Of a stretch of 11,992 bases of DNA, positions 6,929-11,992 are shown in pieces (within the stretch, counting starts at the first letter, position 1; every line of letters starts with the position of its first letter). Location of the stretch: NCBI GenBank assembly GCA_029934915.1, contig JAOZLI010000050.1:1-11992 (forward strand). The letters are read 5' to 3'. Source of the DNA: Desulfocapsa sp. (GTDB taxonomy: Bacteria; Desulfobacterota; Desulfobulbia; Desulfobulbales; Desulfocapsaceae). Under the pieces are notes generated by a model. That model was not told the DNA's origin. It did no database searches and was given only the letters and a program-made list of their open reading frames with translations. A program made the translations under genes and the position numbers.

Positions 6929-8620
6929 TTAACGCATAAACCAGATAAGTCCAGTGTACTTCAGGCAAGTCAAAATCAAGGCACCAGCCAGCAGTCGCTT
7001 GAGAAAAATCTCAGGCAATTTTTTCTGGATCTTTGGTCCAATAATACCACCACACATGGCACCCGCGGCAATCAGAGCTGCCATAATCCAATCAGGTTGA
7101 TAGCCCATCATTACATACTTGGAGATGGCTCCAATGGAGGTGGAAAAGGTTCCAGCCAGGGCAATAGGTACTGCCAGATACATGGGATAGCCAACAAATG
7201 TGGTCATAAAAGGCATAAACATAAAGCCACCACCGACACCAAAGGAGGAGGCAATAATACCCATAACAATACCACCGATCAGCATCAACAGAGGTTTCGC
7301 CACAAAGGTTTCTCCCCAGAAGCGCATATCAAACTTAATTGGATTGAATTTGTCGAATTCGATGGATCCCATCTGTATTGCCTTACCGGATGCCTTTGAT
7401 TCTTTTACTGCGGCATTAAATTTCTGTACAATGGCCTTCATTGCCTTTTTCTTCTCAATGGAGCTAGGCAAAGACTCAATAAACAGCTTTATACCAATAA
7501 CAAGGCAGATGATACCAAGATAAAATTTAAAGGCAGCAAGATTCAGATACTTGGCAGACAATGGGGGTCCAATAAAAAAGGCACCACAGACGATACCAAT
7601 GGCAAAAGGAATTGCGACAGGAGTAGCAAATCGTTTTTCTTTCACAAATGTTATTAAGCCGGTGATGGGCGAACACATGGTTAAAAAGAGGTTTGTTGGT
7701 TTGATGGTATTACCAGCATTAATACCAACTGGTCCTTTGGTACCGATAACAGTGATCTGAAAAGCTGCGGTAAAAAGACCGCCAGCTGCACCCATGATAA
7801 CAAAGAGAATACCGATAATCAAGGCACCGATAAAGACCACCAGAGGATTCATATAGACATTACCGGTTTTGAAAAAGAAACCGGATTTTTCTATACTGAA
7901 GGTGTCGATTTTATGCCCGTTAACATACACTGCCATTACGGTATCAGGAGCAAGGTTTTTGTATGGAGACATGCTGATTGAGTATTTACCTGTTGCCTTA
8001 TCAAGAGCAACACTGACTCCTTCATTCCACTGTTTTGCATCCGTACCATAATCACTCATGACCATCCGAGCATTACCGCCAGTGGGTGGTTTTTCCTTAA
8101 CGATGGTGTTCATCCCGAATTTCTTTTCATGGGAGTAAACCAGCATTTTCCACTGCTCTTCAGTGGTAATGGGACCAAGTATGGCCTTTGCAGCAGGATC
8201 GATATCCCCCCATGCCTTGATTTTATTAACCTCAACCATATACTTAAAAGGAGGAAAGGCAAAGATACCTGTGGCCTGGCCCTTTGGGGAAACCTTAGGC
8301 ATCGCCAAGGCTTCAGGTTTGCTGGTTACGACGTAATAGGATGGGGGAATGGCGGTATCACCAAAAATGTTCTTCCCTTTTTTGCCCTGCATCAATCGTT
8401 CTTTTTCTTTTGGCCCAGGAGCATCTTTTGCAGAAAACAACTTATCAGAACAAACAACCACAAAGAGTTCCTGACCAGGATCGATACTTCCTTCAACCCC
8501 GATAGCACTCCCTGCTTTTACCTTTGTAGCACTCAGTTTTCCTTCAACAGCCATGGCACTGGTACCTGCAAACACCAGGCCTGCAAGGGCTATTGCGAAC
8601 AACAGTAAAATCCGTTTCAT
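6929..8620 (-). CDS. TauE/SafE (TSUP) family exporter with large exported N-terminal domain
   Basis: This 563-residue protein would export sulfite, sulfonates or another small anion across the inner membrane. A signal peptide (MKRILLLFAIALAGLVFAG, cleavage likely after AMA at 24) precedes about 230 residues of soluble, beta-rich sequence with no family I recognise, ending near 256. The membrane part has the two TSUP repeats: the first opens with a helix at 260-292 (GAAGGLFTAAFQITVIG) and TIKPTNLF, the second with 442-475 (ASSFGVGGGFMFMPFM) and YLAVPIALAGTF. Helices continue to the C-terminus at 563. Between the repeats, 383-440 is a charged loop (EKKKAMKAIVQKFNAAVKES). Standard TSUP proteins are about 250-300 residues without an exported domain, so this is a long variant. 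The start is well supported by GAGGAG about 6 nt before the ATG. The substrate is inferred from family only; the exported domain could bind it. Confidence 0.85.
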   Translation of the reverse strand: MKRILLLFAIALAGLVFAGTSAMAVEGKLSATKVKAGSAIGVEGSIDPGQELFVVVCSDKLFSAKDAPGPKEKERLMQGKKGKNIFGDTAIPPSYYVVTSKPEALAMPKVSPKGQATGIFAFPPFKYMVEVNKIKAWGDIDPAAKAILGPITTEEQWKMLVYSHEKKFGMNTIVKEKPPTGGNARMVMSDYGTDAKQWNEGVSVALDKATGKYSISMSPYKNLAPDTVMAVYVNGHKIDTFSIEKSGFFFKTGNVYMNPLVVFIGALIIGILFVIMGAAGGLFTAAFQITVIGTKGPVGINAGNTIKPTNLFLTMCSPITGLITFVKEKRFATPVAIPFAIGIVCGAFFIGPPLSAKYLNLAAFKFYLGIICLVIGIKLFIESLPSSIEKKKAMKAIVQKFNAAVKESKASGKAIQMGSIEFDKFNPIKFDMRFWGETFVAKPLLMLIGGIVMGIIASSFGVGGGFMFMPFMTTFVGYPMYLAVPIALAGTFSTSIGAISKYVMMGYQPDWIMAALIAAGAMCGGIIGPKIQKKLPEIFLKRLLAGALILTCLKYTGLIWFMR

Positions 8621-8707
8621 ACACTTCTCCTCTGATTTGATTACAACCAGTTACCTGGCCCTGGGAATGAAAAACAAATAAACTCCCGATTTATCCATCT
8701 TATCTTC

Positions 8708-8799
8708 AGGCCATTTTTGATCGTTCTTCAATCACGAAATCCTCAACGTAGCCAGCTACGCCTGCGGTTTCCTTCAATCAGACCGATCAAAACTGACCT
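8708..8799. repeat. Structured intergenic element with central CGTAGC palindrome
   Basis: This element lies between the sensor stop (8858) and the transporter start (8620). Outer arms AGGCCATTTTTGATCG (8708-8723) and CGATCAAAACTGACCT (8784-8799) are inverted with 14 of 16 positions complementary. Within them, CTTCAATCA occurs twice as an exact direct repeat (8726-8734 and 8772-8780). The centre is CGTAGC-CA-GCTACG (8747-8760), flanked by a GAAATCC/GGTTTC stem with one bulge. The layout mirrors the element at 6702-6830, though the sequence differs. It could end or process the sensor transcript, or be a REP-like repeat. The remainder of the 8621-8857 spacer shows only the transporter's ribosome binding site. 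Confidence 0.55.
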
Positions 8800-8857
8800 A
8801 AATCTAAGCGGCTAAATGCGGAAGTCATTCATTTTTCAGTCCCTATTTAAAAGATTC

Positions 8858-10516
8858 CTACCTCATCTCGAAAATTTTTGCTTCACCGACATAATCCCGG
8901 TTTTCAAAACCTGTCATGCTGGTCATCTTCTGCGTCAACCCCCCGATTTCTTTTAGGTTTCTAACAATGGTCTGAACATCAACAATCAGTTCCTGATCTT
9001 CCAGGTCATCTTCAAGCAGTTGTGCAGTCCCTAAGGCTGCAAACAGTGGTGAATTAATCTCGTGAGCAACTGTCCCCGCAAGTTCTATAACTCCCTGCAA
9101 TTTCACTCTTTCCAGCTGCTCTTCTTCTAACTGTTTTTTTGCTGTGATATCACGAATTACCTCAATGACATACTCGACTTCCCCATCGGGTCCAAGCATG
9201 GGTGAAGCTGTACGCTCACACCAGCTGACACTACGATCTTTAACTGTTTTGTGGGTGTAAGCAGCACTTTTTCCAGTCTCCAGAACTTTACTTACAGGGC
9301 AATCCTTATCAGCACACTCCTGCTCCTGCCAGAGACCATCATAGTCACAGCCTAAAAGCTCATTTTCCGAACGGTCCATAACCTCCTGCAGAACCTTGTT
9401 CACCAGAACCAGATGCTTTTCTTTGTCGACCACGAGTAGCTGTGGTCTGATACAGTCCAGGATATTTGCAAGAAATCGCTCATTCTCCTCGATCTGATTA
9501 AAAAGCAGGGTAATCTGCTGGTAGGTCTTGGCATTACGAATGGCGACACCTCCAACCTCGGCAGCAGTCACAGCAAAATTAATTTCACTGCTGGTAAAAC
9601 AGCGCGACACATCCGAGAGGATACGCAGCACACCGATCACCTCGCTTCCCGCTTTGATAGGCACGGAAAGAAGTGATTTGATCCCCTCTTCTTCCATGTT
9701 CTTCTTATAAAAAATCCGGTCATCCTGACTCACGTCAAAGATAGAGACAGGAGAACCGGACAACGCAGCTTCAACATTCTTTTCATTTTCAACGTGGCCC
9801 CGCTGCAGGTAGGTCTCAGACAGGCCATGGGAGGCCACCAACTCCAGTTGATTACTCTGAGACTGAAGCAGACGTATGGAACAGCCCTTACAGCCAAGCG
9901 ATTTTGGCAAACGTTCAACTATGGTATCGAGTACCTCTGACAGATCGAGACTGGAACTGACCAGAGTGGAGAGTTCCTGCACCTCCTTCATAAAATCCAC
10001 CTGATTTTCCATCTCCGCAAACATCCGGCTGTTAGAGATGGCAATCCCCACCTGTTCGGCCAGGGCCATGGAAAAAGAGATCTCATTCGCCGTAAAAATA
10101 CGTTTATCCCGGGTCAGGAGACGAAGCATGCCGATAATGGCATCCTGAAACAGGATGGGCAAGGTGAGGACGGATTTTACGCCCTCACTCTGCACCAGTT
10201 CCTGGTCATTATGACCAGTCTCAAGATCAACATCGGTTTTGGCCACAGGGTAACCGGAACGAATCATCTCCATGGTCTCTTCCGTATCAATACTGAAACG
10301 GGAGAGATACTCCGCAGAGAGGCCATGGGCAGCGCCCATAACAAACTGACCGGTTTCTGCATCAAGCAGGCGAATGGTTGCCGCGTCCACTGCCATAAGA
10401 TCCGGCAGACTGCGAACGATGGTATCCATCACCTGTTGATGGTCAAGAACCATGGAGGTCAGCTTGGTAACCTTCTGGAAAACCTTGAGATATTTTTGTT
10501 CCTGTAACAGCGTCAT
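8858..10516 (-). CDS. GAF-GAF-PAS-HisKA sensor protein lacking a HATPase domain
   Basis: This 552-residue cytoplasmic protein has two tandem GAF domains (about 28-165 and 195-330; both contain the family patterns S.LT/SVPI and G.LR.L), a PAS domain (about 350-458, with C390, C401 and C406, ending GEVEYVIEVIRDITAKK) and a dimerisation/phosphoacceptor helix pair (472-535) with AGTVAHEINSP, where H485 is the expected phosphorylation site. It ends at residue 552 (YVGEAKIFEMR) with no N, G1, F or G2 boxes. The DNA after the TAG shows no ATPase-like continuation, so this looks like the natural end rather than a recent frameshift. There is no TM or signal peptide. It begins 18 nt after the molybdoenzyme stop; AGGAG at 10529-10533 is 12 nt before the ATG, a long spacing, but an in-frame TAG rules out an earlier start. 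It probably senses redox or a ligand linked to that enzyme and relies on a partner kinase. Confidence 0.87.
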   Translation of the reverse strand: MTLLQEQKYLKVFQKVTKLTSMVLDHQQVMDTIVRSLPDLMAVDAATIRLLDAETGQFVMGAAHGLSAEYLSRFSIDTEETMEMIRSGYPVAKTDVDLETGHNDQELVQSEGVKSVLTLPILFQDAIIGMLRLLTRDKRIFTANEISFSMALAEQVGIAISNSRMFAEMENQVDFMKEVQELSTLVSSSLDLSEVLDTIVERLPKSLGCKGCSIRLLQSQSNQLELVASHGLSETYLQRGHVENEKNVEAALSGSPVSIFDVSQDDRIFYKKNMEEEGIKSLLSVPIKAGSEVIGVLRILSDVSRCFTSSEINFAVTAAEVGGVAIRNAKTYQQITLLFNQIEENERFLANILDCIRPQLLVVDKEKHLVLVNKVLQEVMDRSENELLGCDYDGLWQEQECADKDCPVSKVLETGKSAAYTHKTVKDRSVSWCERTASPMLGPDGEVEYVIEVIRDITAKKQLEEEQLERVKLQGVIELAGTVAHEINSPLFAALGTAQLLEDDLEDQELIVDVQTIVRNLKEIGGLTQKMTSMTGFENRDYVGEAKIFEMR

Positions 10517-10534
10517 GGATCTATCCGGCTCCTA

Positions 10535-11992
10535 TTAGATTTTTTCAATCCTGGTCTTGATATATTTAAGAGGTGGCGTTGACGTCCACTTACAGGCCAC
10601 ATTCGGCTTGAGCAATACGTTCGTGTTGAAACCTTTGTATTGTGGATACTTAGGATCGCCCTCAAGACCATATTTATGTCCAAACCCACCTGCTGTAGCC
10701 AGTACGCCCTGTCGAATACCCCAGGTAACCTTGGCCGTAGCTTCAACCGATGACCAGGGAGAGCTGAGTTTCACAGCATCGCCGTCGGCAATTCCTAGTT
10801 CTTTGGCGTCGACGTAGTTAATCCAGACCGGGTTTGTTCCACAGGCCTTCATCAAAGAAACATTCCAGAATGTAGAGGTGTGTTCATGCTCAAGGACACG
10901 AAAATACCCAAGGATCATAGGATGCTCATCATCTGGCTCGAGTTCCGGCCAATCCGCATAAGGATCCTTATAGTCGGGAAGCCCATCCACTCCATTCTCC
11001 TCAGCCAGGGGATTCATAAAGTTGTACTTCCCGGTCTTAGTGCTGCCCGATGAACCGTAGCCAGCGGGTGGGTTCATGGATCCCCATTCCTTGTATTTGA
11101 AATACTCATGCTCATCGGTGATGTGATATCCGACCTCACGTAACTCTTTCAGAGTGATATCCTGATTACGGAGCTGATTCTCAAGGAATTCATCTTCATT
11201 TTTCCAGGCGAAATATTCGCCATATCCCAGTCGTTTGGCAATTTCCTGAAAAATGGAGACAACAGATTTGGAGTCGTACATCGGCTTGATGGCCCGCTGG
11301 AAAAGCGAGATAAAAGATTCGTACATCCAGTCAGCAACCACACGACTCTGCTCAAGATAGGTACAGTCAGGCAGAACCACGTCACACAATTCCGTGGTAT
11401 TAGACATGTAACAATCGATGGAACAGGAGAATTCCAATTTTTCAATGGCCCGTTTAATCGATGGTTCACTGCCGCAGGACATCACAGGATTACCAAAATA
11501 GCAGATCATGGCCTTCAACTTGCCTGCATCCACATCTTTTTCAAAATATGCTGGAATCCAACCACTCCAAAGATGGCTCTTATTGAGTTTCGTCTTGGGT
11601 GCATTGTTCGGTGGCTTGGCCTGTTCTTCACTCCAGGGTGAAGCGAGCTTTTTCTTGCGAACAAGAGATGGCCCACCAGGTGCATCGAATGTACCCATCA
11701 AAGCATTCATGGCAATGAGGGCCTGCACAGCATGCAGGGTATTGGGGGCCTGAGATACGCCGGTCCAGCTATTCGTACCAACTGCAGGCGCTGCAATGGC
11801 GAACTCATGTGCTAAGCGTTCAATGGTACCAGCAGAAATGCCACAGATCTCGGCAGCCCATTCCGGTGTGCGTTCTACGCCATCTTCTTCGCCCATCAAG
11901 CGCTTTTTAAAGGCCTCAAATCCGTAGGTCCAGCTCCCCACAAACTCCTTGTCGTAGAGTTCTTCTTTAACCAGCACATAGCACATGGCCAT
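10535..11992 (-). CDS. Molybdopterin oxidoreductase catalytic subunit, C-terminal part
   Basis: The visible 485 residues are the C-terminal portion of a DMSO-reductase-family catalytic subunit. The frame is open to the window edge and its first visible Met is internal (AMCYVLVKEELYDKEF is the usual mid-protein stretch). Recognisable blocks are EWAAEICGISAGTIERLA (44-61), the domain III segment KLKAMICYFGNPVMSCG (158-174), DCYMSNTTELCDVVLPDCTY (193-212), and the C-terminal molybdopterin dinucleotide-binding barrel from about 358 (HPMILGYFRVLEHEH) through NPVWINYVDAKELGIADGDA (387-406) to GVLATAGGFGHKYG. These patterns fit the PsrA/PhsA/TtrA/ArrA-like group of sulfur or arsenic oxyanion reductases better than formate dehydrogenase. 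The Mo ligand and the N-terminal cluster lie outside the window, so the substrate is unresolved. The neighbouring sulfite-type exporter makes a sulfur substrate plausible. It is followed 18 nt later by the sensor gene. Confidence 0.9.
   Translation of the reverse strand: MAMCYVLVKEELYDKEFVGSWTYGFEAFKKRLMGEEDGVERTPEWAAEICGISAGTIERLAHEFAIAAPAVGTNSWTGVSQAPNTLHAVQALIAMNALMGTFDAPGGPSLVRKKKLASPWSEEQAKPPNNAPKTKLNKSHLWSGWIPAYFEKDVDAGKLKAMICYFGNPVMSCGSEPSIKRAIEKLEFSCSIDCYMSNTTELCDVVLPDCTYLEQSRVVADWMYESFISLFQRAIKPMYDSKSVVSIFQEIAKRLGYGEYFAWKNEDEFLENQLRNQDITLKELREVGYHITDEHEYFKYKEWGSMNPPAGYGSSGSTKTGKYNFMNPLAEENGVDGLPDYKDPYADWPELEPDDEHPMILGYFRVLEHEHTSTFWNVSLMKACGTNPVWINYVDAKELGIADGDAVKLSSPWSSVEATAKVTWGIRQGVLATAGGFGHKYGLEGDPKYPQYKGFNTNVLLKPNVACKWTSTPPLKYIKTRIEKI

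Noticed and set aside
8129..8608. 159-codon plus-strand frame opposite the TSUP exported domain
   Set aside because: It is antisense to a gene with a good signal peptide and Shine-Dalgarno; no domain is recognisable.
1..11992. CRISPR array, tRNA, rRNA, insertion sequence or phage genes
   Set aside because: No regularly spaced repeats, tRNA-like cloverleaf, transposase or phage protein was recognised on either strand.

Overview
The window looks like a chromosomal segment from a moderately low-GC anaerobic bacterium of the Desulfobacterota type. I infer this from the mix of gene families: a large secreted-domain TauE/SafE exporter, a molybdopterin oxidoreductase, a membrane polyferredoxin and a GAF/PAS sensor. 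No rRNA or species marker is present, so the taxonomy is inference only.

Positions 1-753 (minus strand) are decayed sequence. An APC-type amino-acid permease carries an in-frame TGA and appears to have lost two internal segments. Just upstream of it is the C-terminal tail of a response-regulator receiver domain that has lost its phosphorylation half. A plausible sigma70 promoter for the next, divergent operon (698-726) lies inside this decayed region.

Positions 772-4590 (plus strand) form a tight three-gene operon: an M20 family amidohydrolase, a YbdK-like GCS2 carboxylate-amine ligase, and a gamma-glutamyltransferase homologue. The gaps are 4 nt and then an ATGA overlap. All three proteins lack signal peptides, so they should work together in the cytoplasm on gamma-glutamyl or N-acyl amino-acid compounds. 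The transferase keeps its nucleophilic Thr but seems to lack several residues that bind the gamma-glutamyl group in the E. coli enzyme, so its real substrate may differ.

Positions 4603-6619 (minus strand, convergent with that operon) hold a two-gene unit. It encodes a three-TM protein whose layout resembles the YidC/EMC3 (DUF106) insertase superfamily and a NapH/CcoG-like membrane polyferredoxin with cysteine motifs for two 4Fe-4S clusters.

Positions 6929-8620 (minus) encode a TauE/SafE (TSUP) transporter with a signal peptide and an exported domain of about 230 residues. The spacers on either side (6620-6928 and 8621-8857) each hold a structured element of similar design: outer inverted arms, short direct repeats, and a central GTA-type palindrome. 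The first spacer also has a perfect 13-bp hairpin.

Positions 8858-11992 (minus) contain the C-terminal part of a DMSO-reductase-family molybdopterin oxidoreductase that runs off the window. It is followed 18 nt later by a GAF-GAF-PAS-HisKA sensor that has no ATPase domain. With the exporter, this region suggests sulfur-oxyanion metabolism plus a dedicated sensor, but the oxidoreductase substrate cannot be read from the sequence.
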